NCBI RefSeq assembly: GCF_019578655.1
Contig: NC_063260.1
Location: 13,394,001 to 13,458,000, forward strand
Length of the DNA: 64,000 nt
Reading direction: 5' to 3'
From: Ricinus communis
Lineage: Eukaryota; Streptophyta; Magnoliopsida; Malpighiales; Euphorbiaceae
A program made the position numbers and the translations under genes. Every line of letters begins with the position of its first letter. Position 1 is the stretch's first letter. Shown in pieces: positions 13,701 through 26,800 of this stretch. The notes beneath the pieces are model-generated. The model worked only from the letters and a program-made list of their open reading frames with translations, searched no databases and was not told the origin of the DNA.

Positions 13701-16700
13701 CATCTCGCAAACTTTACTTCATATTGGGACAAGGCCTGAAACGCATAGGCCCTTGCCTTTGCCCATTGCACCACGTCATTACCATGCTTGGAAGCACCAA
13801 CATGCCACAGAATTTGCAAAACATTCCTTGAAGCTTCTGGGTATGCTTCAGCATCCATTGCACCCCATCTCAAAAGCATGCATATGCTATTATGAGCAGA
13901 GACCATGCAGTATATCTAATTAGCAATTTCTTTGGATTGAAATAAAAGGTGCATAAATTGGTAGAAGCACGTTCAAACTCGAGCTAGCTTCAACACTCAA
14001 ATGAAAAGGAAAAGAGAGATTTCAGCAGAAGCTCTGCAACAACTAAGAAACACATTGTCCCCAAAGGAAACTTAAAATAACATATTATCCCAGCCCTAAC
14101 GGATCACAACCAGGATTCTTTTCTGTTCACTTTATTTTCTGGAAAAGAGGATGTAGTTCTTGGCCTACAAAATTCCAGGCAATCTATAAAGCTAGCCTAG
14201 CCCTCACTTCTGTTTGATTGGACAAGCATTGATCACACAATCAGTAATGTCTAACTGAGGCTGCAGATTTAAGTATCAGTTGATACTAAGATGCACTTAC
14301 CTTTGTGCAAGAACTGGGTCCGAGGAGTAGCCTAGCACATACTTCGCAATAACATCCCAGGCAGTGTAAAAATCTAAATTGATAAAACAAATTGACTACG
14401 ATTTCAGAAATTAAGTAACTATTATAGAAAAAAGGTTCTATTTGTGACTTCACAAACGTACATAAACACGCAACTATTTTTTTGACAGACAATTGAAAAG
14501 ATTACCAAGTCCAATCTATATTTGAGATCTAAACAGGAAATTAAAGTAGTTTCAGTTTAGAGCATAATGAAATATACCAATGACATCAGCTTCACAAAGA
14601 TAGGCCAGGCTTTGTAAACCAAAAGATCGAATAATAGGATCTTGGCTCTCAATGCAAGCCTGTTATGAGCAATTGTAAGAAATTATGAGAGAGGGAAAGA
14701 GAGAGCTTAAACCTACATGTATAAGACTTCGCCAAAATTTTTATAAAAATGATAATAATAATAATAAATAAGCTATAATATTATCCGTACCGAAACAGAC
14801 AAGATAATGTCCACACCCCTATCGGGATTTTTTCTGCAAACATCTCGGATGGAAGTAGCCAGACCTATACAGATAGTTCTCTCAGACTTGAATTCAGTGA
14901 ACCCCTCTGGAAGTAAAACTGCCTAGAAACCAAAGCAAACTATGAATGGTACAGGGTTTACAACAATAAGGTGGGGAAGGGGAGAAGCTCAACGAAGAAT
15001 ACAAGTAGTTTAGTAGGGTTGGCATCATCATGTGACCCCTACATTGTTAAATATTTGGGCAGAAATCAAATATAGATAACTACGTTTCCAGCAATATAAT
15101 GTTCCCAGATCAATCCTGATACTTCTTTACCAACATAAGGCTCCAGCAAGTAACCAAATTTATCCTTCTACTTTTATGTTCAAGGGAGACAAGGAGGAGG
15201 AGGAAGTAGGAGTTTGAAACATTCTTACTTGTAACTGTATCAGATAATCTTTGATACAATCAAAATTCAAAAACTTCTTCAGAAAAATAAAGGTAATCAA
15301 CAGAAAAGGGCCAGGTTGTCAATACCAAACCGGGCTTGATTTAACAAGGATCAAATACAATTTGCTTTATATTGGACTATTCTTCTTATTGGTTCATCAA
15401 AGCCAAAAAAGAGAGGAAAAGAAAAGGAGAAAACTATAAACATGTATTCACACTTTAATATACTTACATAAAGCAGTTCATTTACAGAGATAAGTTGCAG
15501 CCAAGTATGGGTGTACATCAGTTAGTAAAGGTTAATATGCCAAACCAAACCAAATATATTGGTTTGAAGGAATGCGAAATTGAAACGGACCCAACATATG
15601 TTGAAACTGTATAAATCCGTTTAACTAAATTTTTGTCGGTTCACTTTTAAACCGCTAACACCACTTAGTATTGTACGCTAAATTTTTTTAAAATAAGCCT
15701 TAATTGACAAGAAATTTTACTACCTTTATCAAATTAAGTAAACTAAAATAGAAAAAAAAAAAATCTCCAACAATTAATGATAAATACATACACATATATC
15801 TTAATTTTAGAAGCTAACATAATTAAAAGTCAAGAAAGAATTGATATCTCAAAATCCAAATAAGAAATTTATATTTCTTAGTCTAATTCTCAAAGGGAAA
15901 AAATTATAAATAAATAATCAAACAAATATATGTCTAATCGGTTTGGGTCGGTTCACTTCAGTTTTTAGATTTTAAAACAACACTCAAACCAAACTTTGTT
16001 GGTTTAACAATTCTTCAAGCCAAAACAAACCAACAGTTTAAATATATACATAAGATAAATAAATAAAGAAATACTGACTCTGAATTGGGTTGGGGTTGTT
16101 TCATTGGCTTCATTGGATTTTTATTCACCCCCTAATACAAAGTCTATAGATTGTGCTAGGTGTAATTCGCTCGTGCTTTTGAAAATTGCCATTAATGTTG
16201 AGATCATAGGCTAAGTTAAGTTGAACTCTTTAACTTTCCACAACTGAAATGATTAGTACAATATGTGTGCAGTGCTAAAGCTGAAAGATTACATGTTCAA
16301 ACTCTAGTGTATCACATTGGGGTTGCATGTTATGCACTCCTTTATGGATCATTCTTATCAAAGACGTGACAAGTAGTTAGAATTAGATGGCTTAGATTTG
16401 TTTTATTATTTTTGTTTTATTGTTATCTCTTAGTTAGGAGTCTCCTCGATTTACAGGCACTTAAATTGTAGGTTCCTATGTTAATAAGAAGACTAGTCCT
16501 ATTTAAAGGACTCTGAAATTGAATAAAAGAAAAAGGCCAAATTTTAATCACAATTATTGAGATTGGAGCTCTCTCTAAGGAGGTCCAAGGTGTCAAACTC
16601 CACTTAATGAGTTTGAAAATAATTCACCATAGGTCGAGGAAAGAATCACAGTAAAGGGAAGAAGCAGCTCTTAGAATCAGATTTCTCGGTAAATCGTCCA

Positions 16701-19700
16701 GTGACAAGATCATTGGCTAAGAGGGGTAACATTGCATATCTCAAATTTACTGTGCACTGCATTGTATTTTCCACAGGTTTGCATCAAATTTCCTATATGA
16801 GTTTTAAAAATTGGAGGATGTTACATTTAATCACAACACCAACAAGCCAAAGAGGATCTTACCTGCAGACTGCTAAATGCACGGTCATTAATTGCCCAGG
16901 TCTGACAAAGCAAACGAGCACCTGTGGCATACAGCACTCTGATGCCAGAAAAATTACAGCAACAGAGAAAAGGCATAAATAAGAAAAAGGAATGTAGATT
17001 AGTTGTTGATGCAACGAATTCTACTAATCCTAGTTATACAAATCATAAAGGGCACAAGTATAGGTAGCTAAGATTATTTAAGATGCAAACTGAATATACT
17101 AGGACCATGAGATTAATAAACAGCCATATATTACACAAAGATATTGATCTAAACACCAGACAAACTGAATATACTTGGACCATGAGATCAATAAACAGCC
17201 ATAGATAGAATATTACACAAAGATATTGATCTAAACACCAGACACAAAACAACCAGAAATGGGCAGCAAGTGCAGTTCAGATAAATAAGGTTAGTTTCCA
17301 TTCAAAATTTTACAAGCATCAAATACAGATTGTTAGACAGAAAGTGTGGAAGAAACCACTTCAGAAGGAACATGAGGGTATGAGAAATCTCATGCAGATG
17401 CCTTGAGTAGCCAAAATCAACAATAGGCGGCACAAAGAAACCAAAATATGTAAGGCAAGCAAGCAAGAAGTTGATAATAATGTAGGAGATCTTAACAGAT
17501 GTTTCACCTACCAATTACCTTTTGGAGGCAGTAGAAAAATTGAAGTATCTAATATAATCACATGGACCCTATTGTATATGAGCGGCAATTGAATTGGGTG
17601 ATTGGTTGGTATAACATTAGAATGGTATTACCAAAACTATTGTGGAATGGTTGGTCCAGAGGAAACTGTTCTGTCCCTCAATTAACCCTTATTTCTCATT
17701 AAGAAAGAAAATTACAAACGGTGCATAAGATCTCTTTTTATCAAATGAGACCTATTTTAATCATCCTCAAACACATTTCACCCTTTAAAGCATGGCTGTG
17801 ATCAATATACTATGCCATTAAGAAGGCTCGCTAAAATGCTGTAAAATAAAATGCAATGCAGAAGGCATAAATTTTAGAATATAGTAACAAATTAGAACTT
17901 GTAGAGGGTACACACCGTTTTCCATCCTTTTGAAGCATTGGCAGAATAGTCTGAATTACAAGCGGTATCATCACAAAATGTGAAGCCAGTGATGGAAGCA
18001 TTGACAGCAGTTTTGGCTGGAGAACAAGTCTTATACTTAGAACAAAATACTCATAGACAAAAGACATAAAAGGAAAAGTGTGATAGCATCTAGCATGAAT
18101 TGATAGACTCACCAATATTTCTTGGTTTTTAGCATCGTTTCTGGTGAAAATGTTACTGTAAAATAGAACGGCTAGTAACAATGGAACTCCCTGCTTAGGA
18201 TCCATGATGCCAATAGTAGCCAACAAATCTACAGCAATGTACCCGAGTGACTGATGCATCACCAAAACCCCAGTAATTGCACTGAGCAATCGGGGAATTT
18301 CTACGAGGTAGATAGTTGGGATAAATTTATTTTAGCAAGACAACCTCCATCACGAGTCCTTGTTATAAAAAGAAAGAAAGAAATCAACATGATCTATGAG
18401 CTCTAAGATCTTTACCCGTTAAAAAAGTTTCTTCAGTCTGGGAGACTGGAAATGATGATTTTCGTCTGTCAATGATCCGCATAGAGTATTCTCTTAATTG
18501 AGAAGCCCAAAACTTCGCTTGATCATGCATTCCTTTGTCATCACTAGAAGCAAAATTTACAAAGAAGGAAGTTGACGGTGAAAATTGGTCCTGGAAAACA
18601 GCACACATAAAAATCTTAAAGAAAAACTCAACCATCATATATTAGCACAAGCTACAATTTCGTTTTCCTTTTCTCGGTCTTTTCTTTTTTCTGTTTGTTG
18701 ATAAGTAAAAAAAGGTTTCACTTTCATTTTAATCACCTCAACCAACTCAACTAAGCCCTAATCCCAATTAAATGGAATTGGCTCCATGAATCTTAGAGCG
18801 CATGCAATCAGATGCTACAATGAAATTTTAGTACCAGCACGTAAATACATCGGATTTTTCTATTCGTGGTGGTATACTAATAAAAACTGAAGAAGGAAAA
18901 CCTCATCTGATACTAGAGTTGCAGTCAATTAAGAATCAGAGCAATAAGCATAAAGTCCGCTAAGAGCAACATTTCCATCTTACTTTATATATTTTATTTT
19001 TGTTTTAGATGCAGTATGAAGAGAGTAAAGAAAGCATAGACTACACCGAAGAACTAAATTATTAGAAAACCTTCAGTAACATTAAAGATTGAACACTAAT
19101 AAACCTGAAACCAGAGCTGCTGCAACAATCTATAGACAATAGACCCAGGTGAGCTGATAGATGGAAACTGTCCTTCTGTAACTAGTTCAATCCTTGATGC
19201 TCTGAACAGTTTCACTAGAAGTTTTTCTAACATGATAAGCAAATCAGCTGCTGCTCCTTTCATAGATCTGGACGTTGAGGACATGAGATTGATGACAGGG
19301 AACGTGAACAAGACCTCTTCACTCAATGCACATGTGGCTCTATCAAATGCACATTCTGTGAAATAAATAAATTGCCATATAATTTCATCAGGGTTCAGTA
19401 TATGAACAAAAACAACGGGACACACAGGGAAGAAAAACAATACAGGATTAAATGAGACAGCTTGTTCATCTTAAACAATGTCATCAAATGAAAATCATTA
19501 TTACAAATCGAAAAAACAAAATCAAGTGGAAGAATGCATAAATAAAGCAAATACAAAAATTTTGCTAGCATTATTTTATAGAAATTGCTGGCAAAATAAT
19601 GATGGAGGAAGTCATGTCTTACAATGACTTTTGAAGGCCTACTTGCTTAAAAGGCATATAAAAGGAAACTGAACAAACAATGATAGAAAATTAACATTCA

Positions 19701-21696
19701 TGATCAAATTCTATTAATCATATAGCTTAACAAAAGAGGTGATGTTACTGATGCATTTGTTATAAGGTAGCATGTCGCAAACCTGAGTAGGATGAGATTG
19801 AATAAACATACCATTTTCACCTTTCCACTTTACGAGGAAGATGACAAGTTTTAACAAAGAGAGTTGTTCGTGTTCAAGCTCAGATTGAATAAGAATAGCA
19901 AATGAGGACAGAATTACTGATGATAATTCAGGTATATAACACAAACTAAGATCTTTTTGAATGACAATCAATCGCTTCACTAGTTCAACAATTGGCTCAG
20001 CACCACCAGAACGCCCATGAACATGCGTTAATAGAGAAAGAATAGTCTCTGACAGTTCCACACCAAACAGTTGAGCCTTGGTAACCAGCTGTTAACATCA
20101 GAAGAAACGAACTACAGCAGATTAATCAATTTAAATTTTCAAGTATTTCAACTAAGGGATGATGGTTCAAATTCAAATTCTCATTAGCAGTAACTAGTAA
20201 GGGATGTTCAATCAAAACTGCCTTAAACTAGAGGTATAATAACATACCAAACCAGTTTGAACCAGGGATCTTAGAACCACCGTATACGCATCAACAACAC
20301 ATTCCAAGAAATAGTAACAGTCCCTAAGTTCCTGCATTTTACCAAGAAATGAGAACTCAACAACCACATGATTGCATAGAAGCCAAAAAGAATAACCATA
20401 AACAAATGACTTTGAACATCATAAGAGGCTGCGCTTCCGCAATAAAATTTATATTTAAAACAAAATTCTGTAAACGAGTATACCAACATCTGAGTTCTTG
20501 TGTGGTAAATACTTAAGGCAGCCCATCAGCAGCTTAAGAACAGGCAATGCCTCTTCAGGGAGAGAACAACAAAATGATGCCATTGATGGTATTAACTGTC
20601 TTGCAAACAAAGAGGATGTAGAGTTCGAAAAGGGTATACTTAGAATTGAAAAAACTGCCAAGGGCTTCAAGAATTCACAAACTTTCACCATTCCCAGCCG
20701 CATATTCTTTGCCATAAACAGTAAAACTTGCTGTACCAATTCAGTCTGAACCTCAGTTCTGCACAATAATATCTGCAATCAAAAACCATCTTAGCATCAG
20801 ACCTCAATTTCTTCAATGATGAACTTAATCATAGTGTTTGGAAAGTCTAAAAATGTGAGACCTCACTTAAATGAATTTGATTCAGTCAATTCTCCAATCC
20901 TTTCAACTTGGAAAAAGAAAAAAGGAGAATCTAAAAGAAAAAGAAAAATCATGCTAAAACGGACCTGATTTCGTGAGAAATCAATTGAATTGAATTCTTG
21001 CAAATGGTTTATTCCAAATAATGCATTAACTTCCACATTCTCATAGTGCTTGGAAAGTGTACAAATGCAAGAATTCAATTCAATTTTCTTAAGAAAAAAA
21101 TAAATAATGATATTTTAAAAGAAATGAAATCATGACCAAAATGGCATGATTTTGCAATAATTCAATTGAATCAAATTGTTGCATATGATTGATTCCAAAC
21201 AATGCCTAAGAAATGAAACAGCATATTAGCGGATACAATTTCAGAAACAATTCCCATAAAAATGTTATGCTAATTGAAATGCAATCCAATTGACTTCACT
21301 AACTCTAACAAACGGGTGATTTTCCGGGGAACCAAACCGCCACGACCCATGGTTCCTATTAAAGCCGACCCGAATAAGAAATCCGAGTCCTTTAACAAAT
21401 AAACTAACAAACTTCTCGTCTGTGCCTTCGAGTGCGGACTGGAGCTCCAATAACCCGCGAGATATATCTAATGTAGAGTCGGAGACGAGGCGACATAGCT
21501 CCCGAACCGTTTGATCGACGACGGCAGGAGATGAGGAATGGAGACACTGAGAGATTGCATCTCTTCCAGGATCAGAGTCCGGGTCCAGATATTTCGGGGC
21601 GGACCGGAGCTTCGAGAATATTGAAATTACCGCGAATTTTTGAATCGACGGTTGTGGTACCCGGGTCTTTTCGAGCAGAGGAGTGTAAGAGTCCAT
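4770..21696 (-). CDS. RST1: RESURRECTION1 (RST1)-like, focadhesin/DUF3730 family, 25 exons
   Basis: RST1 is a large helical-repeat protein related to animal focadhesin. In Arabidopsis it works with RIPR as a cofactor of the cytoplasmic RNA exosome and Ski complex; mutants have altered cuticular wax and shrunken seeds. Exons (high to low): 21304-21696, 20488-20772, 20248-20331, 19812-20088, 19105-19355, 18416-18590, 18113-18300, 17916-18016, 16863-16938, 14791-14922, 14578-14659, 14301-14373, 13718-13886, 13413-13543, 13235-13326, 12556-12638, 12264-12479, 12107-12184, 10141-10323, 9067-9966, 8686-8982, 6617-7276, 6092-6242, 5765-5883, 4770-5132. All introns are GT-AG, phases agree throughout, and the joined frame is 1852 codons plus stop, close to the roughly 1840 residues of the Arabidopsis protein. 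The N-terminus ([20 protein letters not shown]) and blocks such as [20 protein letters not shown] identify it. Introns carry an LTR relic, a repeat island and a tandem duplication. The small 12556-12638 exon was found because the phase required it. Confidence 0.95.
10985..11470 (+). mobile_element. Degenerate LTR relic in an RST1 intron
   Basis: The RST1 intron at 10324-12106 contains a segment unlike ordinary intron sequence. It has two diverged copies of a CCCAATA...AATG(A)TGTGGGA block (about 11067-11093 and 11267-11292), then a CATAACA end followed by a primer-binding-like stretch at 11453-11464 that matches the initiator-Met tRNA type PBS (TGGTATCAGAGC) at about 9 of 12 bases. No gag-pol frame remains. 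Orientation is opposite to RST1. The left boundary is uncertain. It could also be part of a larger decayed element. Confidence 0.45.
15506..16136. repeat. Possible non-autonomous DNA element in an RST1 intron
   Basis: The RST1 intron at 14923-16862 contains an island starting near TATGGGTGTACATC and ending near ATTCACCCCCTAATA, so its ends are roughly inverted. Inside, GGTTTG/CAAACC-rich patches and TCGGTTCACTT occur twice (about 15636 and 15947). GGGTGT-type ends with GGTTCGGTTT-rich interiors are common in decayed plant DNA elements. I could not find a clean target-site duplication, so the call is tentative. Confidence 0.3.
17086..17242. repeat. Two-copy tandem duplication in an RST1 intron
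   Basis: Two head-to-tail copies, 17086-17160 (75 bp) and 17161-17242 (82 bp), share almost every base. They differ by a few substitutions and a 7-base insertion in the second copy. They lie in the intron between the exons at 16863-16938 and 17916-18016, so they do not change the protein. The high identity suggests a recent event. Confidence 0.9.
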
Positions 21697-21762
21697 TGCT
21701 GTGCTATGAGTGTGAGAGAGAACACGAGCAAGGAGTAAGGGGTTTGGTTCGGTTTTGGGGGG

Positions 21763-21768
21763 TATATA
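21763..21768 (-). promoter_or_regulatory. Possible RST1 TATA box
   Basis: A TATATA hexamer sits 67 bp upstream of the RST1 start codon, in a stretch that is otherwise not AT-rich. That would leave a leader of about 35 bases. Confidence 0.4.
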
Positions 21769-23664
21769 TGATGGTCTAAAAATAATTCAAATTGAACAAA
21801 ACTGAAAGTAGAATCTGAAACTCAAAGTCACTTCAAAAATTTGAACTTAAAACTCAGATTTATTAAGCTCGATTGAGTTTACAAGCTACTCGCATGGAAC
21901 ACAGTGACATTCGACTTTGGCTCAATTCATATTCAAACTTAATTCGATTAGAGTCGAGTCTAATCCAAATATTTTACAAATCAAGTTCAACTCACACCTC
22001 AGTTATACTGTTATGTAATGTGAACAAAATACATGGGCAAATCGTGTTTTGGGGTCTTTTCTGTTCTTCATTAAGCCAAGATGCAATTAAATCCCTAAAC
22101 TTTAAAGTAATTCAATCATACTTTTAAATATTAAAAATTATAAAATTATATTCACAGATTTGACTCTTTTTCTTAACTAATAATTATATTCATAGAATTC
22201 ACTCCTTTTTTTTTAATTATTTAGTCTTTTTTAATTTTATATATTGTATGTAAATATTAACTATTTGACTCGTTATTATTTAAAATAATAAAATAATATA
22301 TTTTAAAATTAAATTACAAATATCTTCAATATTAAAATTTATATTACATTACAATCATTTACAATTTAGCTAATTTATAACTTATAAAATTTATAGGAAA
22401 TTATCCTTTGCTCTTAAACTATCGATGCTTTGAATTAATATAAGCTCAATTTATTTACAAAAATGTAATATATAAATACAATTCTAAAAGTTAAAAAATA
22501 AATATTTATAATTATTTAAATAAATTATAAAAAAGTTTAAATAATCTAAAAAGAGAATATTGCCAGAGCAAAAAAAAGTATTATGAAAGATGCATAAACA
22601 TTGAACGATAGGACATCTGCAATTTTTTCTTTTGTAGTCGAAAGTTTCAATTACTATGTCATTCATTCTCTCTTTTAAAGGGAAGATAAAATTACAAACT
22701 GAGATGCAGTGGAAATCTTATTCATACGAATTGAATATTTGCCTTGACCGAATAATAATAAAATTATAAAATTAATACAATTTAAATAAAATTACTAAAT
22801 AATACAAAATTTAGAATTTTATTAAATAATTAGGTCTTTCAAATCACTATAACGTTAACTTTTTAACTAATTTATCTCAAATATTTTACCAATATAACCA
22901 TCCATCCAAGTTGGATAGAAAACACGGTTTTTGTCAAACAAACAAAGAAACATTTTATTAAATTATTTTGCTTATTTTATGTAATAATTTGAGCATGTAA
23001 CAAATTTGAAATGAAAAAACTTAAAAAAAAAGGTCAAATATTAATATAATTTTCCTATGGCTTAATCTTTTGATATAGACAGTTTTATAGTTTATACTTA
23101 TAACTTTTACTATCATAAGAATTAAATTATTAATAATTTACATTAAAATTTAATAATATCATTAATTTAATAGTCATGACTTATTTATTCAATGTCAATT
23201 GCTAGTGATTCCACAACGATTCAATTACTTGTTAACTTAGTTTTAACATAAAAAATACTAGTTATGACAATTTTTATCACTGTTTGATTTTTCTTTAATT
23301 ATAGTTAACTCCGACAAATTTTGAATAATCTAATAAAACTAAAAAAATTCTATTTTTTATCATCTATATGGTAATACTACAGTGAACATACTTTATTTAA
23401 AATATAACGTCGTATTAATGATTGTGTGCTAATGGTGGAATTCTTGAGGTGATTAAACTACATGGTTAAATTTTATATATTTTTTTTATATTTTTATTAA
23501 TACAGAAACTTTTTTTAAAAATGTGTCTAATTCATTCTCCAAAATATGCCGTGTAATTGACCACAAGGGTAAATGTTCGGAGTAAAACAACCAACAAGTT
23601 AATATTAGGTAGTTTGAATCTCTTTAGAAAGTTCAGGGGGTAAATTGCTACTTAAGCGCAAAGT

Positions 23665-23686
23665 AAACGGCGTCGTTTCTATAAAA
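23665..23686 (+). promoter_or_regulatory. SWD2-like gene core promoter: near-palindrome plus TATA box
   Basis: AAACGGCGTCGTTT (23665-23678), an imperfect palindrome, lies directly beside TATAAAA (23680-23686), about 120 bp upstream of the start codon. It is a GC island in AT-rich surroundings. Similar ACGGCGTCGTTT motifs occur in many plant core promoters, so a role as a factor-binding site is plausible. Confidence 0.5.
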
Positions 23687-23804
23687 TCAAACAGCAGCAG
23701 CTTGCTCTTTAACGAGTGCACTCCTGTGTCTTTCCTTGCTCATAGAATTTTCTTTTCTGTCGTCGTCCTCCGTCGTCTATAACTGTCCCTTTGATTTTAC
23801 AACG

Positions 23805-26800
23805 ATGTCGCTAAATGCGCTCGATGACGATACGGTGCGTAGCATGTCCATCGGAGCCGTTTTCTCTGATTTTGTAAGTTTCTCAAATTTGTTAGCTTTA
23901 ATTTGATTTAATACAACTCTAGTCTCACTGTTAAGGAAAAGGTAGTTTCGTTAAAGAAGTGTAGCTATTACGTAATTACTGAAAATTAGATGTTAAAATA
24001 ACAAACAATAAATTGTGGCCTATAATCTTTTCAGGGAGGGAAAATAAATTCAGTTGATTTCCATAGAAAGGATGACTTATTGGTGACTGCTAGTGAGGAT
24101 GATTCTGTTCGGCTTTATGATATTGCAACTGCTAAGTAAGTTTTACTTTTATTTTTGTTCCACTCTTTTTCTTTAATTACACTATATAACTCTTAAACCT
24201 TAGTAATTTAATTCATGAGAGTTTTCATAATCACTTTAGGCATGACAGGTGACCTTTTGAAATGGAATGTGAGTGGAAAGAGATAATTTTTTTCAAGAAA
24301 TTCCATTCCAATTTCTTTAGATAACCCCAAAATTTATTCGAAGAAACTGTATAGATTTGTTTTTCACCGAAATTTTAACCGTTTTAAGCATTTTTGGCAT
24401 AGCTTTTTGCCACTCTTACTTTTGGTTTTTAATTTTTATTTTTTTCTGTAGCTACTGTTTGGAATCTGACTTTTAAAAGATGCAAAGTAAATTATGCTTG
24501 CGCTAAAGGCAGATTGAAGAAGCAAGAATAGAAAGAAAAAGAAAGAATTTTCTTTTTCAAATTCCAAAACTAGGTGCCTCACATTGATGCCAAACCAGCT
24601 CTAAATATAAGATATCATATCACATAAAGAAAACTGAGATACTTTGCGAACTAAACAACTACTTGGAATTCCATTCTAAGGATAGGATTTTGTTCCCAAA
24701 TTTGAAGCCTATCAAAGATAGGCTTAAACCATATGCTAATTCTTAGCTAGGTATGAGAAATAGAAAAAGAATTGAAATAAAAAAGATTAGAAAACTCTAA
24801 CTAGATGCATTGGACTTCAGGTTGCTGAAGACAACTTATCACAAGAAACATGGTGCTGACAGAATATGCTTTACGCACCATCCTAGCTCTGTTATTTGTT
24901 CCTCTAAATATAATTTGGATTCTACTGGAGGTGAGTTCATTTTTCTCCTTTTTCAGTATAACTCAAATCGTCAAGTGATTTCTGATTATGTTATTGTCTA
25001 TGGGATTGGTAGATGCACAAATGGTTTTTAATCCCTTCTCTTGGCAGAATCCTTACGGTATTTATCAATGTATGATAATAGGTGTCTTCGCTACTTCAAA
25101 GGGCACAAAGACAGGTAAAGATTTCATTATGTTTTTGATACTGTAGTAATAAGCACAAAAGGTTGATCTTATTCTAAAAAAGAAACTACTATAATATTAT
25201 ATAGGGAAAACTTCACTAAACTACTCTGTGGTTATTTAAGGTCTGTGGTTTGCTTTTTGTCACTTTGATACCCTGTGAATATGACCGTTAGCAAATAACA
25301 ACCAAATGCACAACATTGTTAGTAGGTGCTGACGCAACAAATGGAAAAAGAATGGTTATTATGTGTCACGTCGGAATCTCTTAATGGTGTTGTGCAATTT
25401 GACCGTTATTTGCTAACGATCTTATTCACATGGTACTAAAATGATAAAAAGCAAATCACAGACCTTAAGTGAAAATATGTTAAACCACAAGGTAGTTTAA
25501 TGAAGTTTTCCCTATTATATATTCCCATTAACAAGAATAATTTTTGGATGAACTGTTATCTCTAGACTTATCACAAGTTTGTTTCAATTTCTGAAGTTCA
25601 TTTGAGAAGTTGTTGGACACCTGGAATGCATATTGATAAAACAAGGGTGTTTTGGCTAACCATTTATTTTCTTATATGGGCATTGCCTCAGCCTTATTAA
25701 GCTAGTTTAGATGCTTGCCCCTCTCATACCCTGTGGATTGCTGTTTAAGGTTTCTGCCGTTTTTTATTAAGATATTCTTTTGTTTGTTTTCATTTGTTTT
25801 TGCAGAGTTGTTTCCCTTTGCATGTCTCCGATTAATGACAGTTTCATGTCTGCTTCTCTTGACCACAGTGTCAGAATATGGGATCTTCGTGTAAATGCTT
25901 GCCAGGTTGGTTTCTATTTTATCTTAAGATTTTCTGCGACATTCTATCAAATCTGAAGTACAGAATTTGTTTCAAATGGGGCAAATCATCGGAAAAAGTT
26001 GAGATGGCATCCACTAATGGTGCCGCATTTATACATGATTGTGATTTATGCTTACTGTTATAGTTTTCAGGGAATTTTGCATCTACGTGGTAGACCTACA
26101 GTTGCATATGATCAACAAGGTCTTGTGTTTGCTGTGGCAATGGAAGGGGGTGCTATTAAATTATTTGATTCACGTTCCTATGACAAGGTTCTTTCCTGTA
26201 ATCCACTGGATTGGATATTGAGATTAATATTCTGGATTTGACTTACGACTCTAATTGCAGGGTCCCTTTGACACCTTTTTAGTTGGTGGGGACACGGCTG
26301 AGGTTTGTGATATTAAGTTCAGCAATGATGGCAAGTCAATGCTTTTGACGACCACAAGTAACAACATATATGTTCTCGATGCATATGGAGGTGAAAAGGT
26401 CAGTTAATTTCCAGGGTAAGATGGTAGTCAATTTTGGGGTGCTCAAAGATAGAACAGTTTCTATATTATTATAATTTACAAAAGTGCTTTTGAGCAAGTT
26501 TTTTCATATAATCTATCCGATGTCATGTAGACTGGTTATGAGTAAGCCTCGACTATTGATTAACTGCATGCATTAAGTGGCCTAATTAAATCTTTCCCCT
26601 GTGCAGCGATGTGGGTTCAGTTTGGAACCGTCACCAAATACAACTATAGAGGCAACTTTTACCCCAGATGGGCAGTATGTGGTATCAGGTATCTACCACC
26701 TCTTGTTTAATTTACCTGAATTCAGTCTGGTTCCACTTTATGTTCAAGTTTCTTTCAAGCTTTCATTTCCTATATAATTGTTAGAAACTAAAATTTCGCT

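Larger units (their letters stand above)
21697..23804. other. Divergent 2.1 kb spacer, RST1 and SWD2-like promoters
   Basis: RST1 reads left and the SWD2-like WD40 gene reads right from this spacer. The 21697-21780 and 23600-23804 ends are promoter and leader sequence. The centre (about 22100-23600) is AT-rich with no supported gene. Confidence 0.6.

Noticed and set aside
20863..21230. CAATTGAATTGAATTC-type words in RST1 intron 1, also near 62860-62930 in a Pescadillo intron
   Set aside because: Could be a dispersed MITE family, but the shared words are short and AT-rich and I could not define ends or target duplications.
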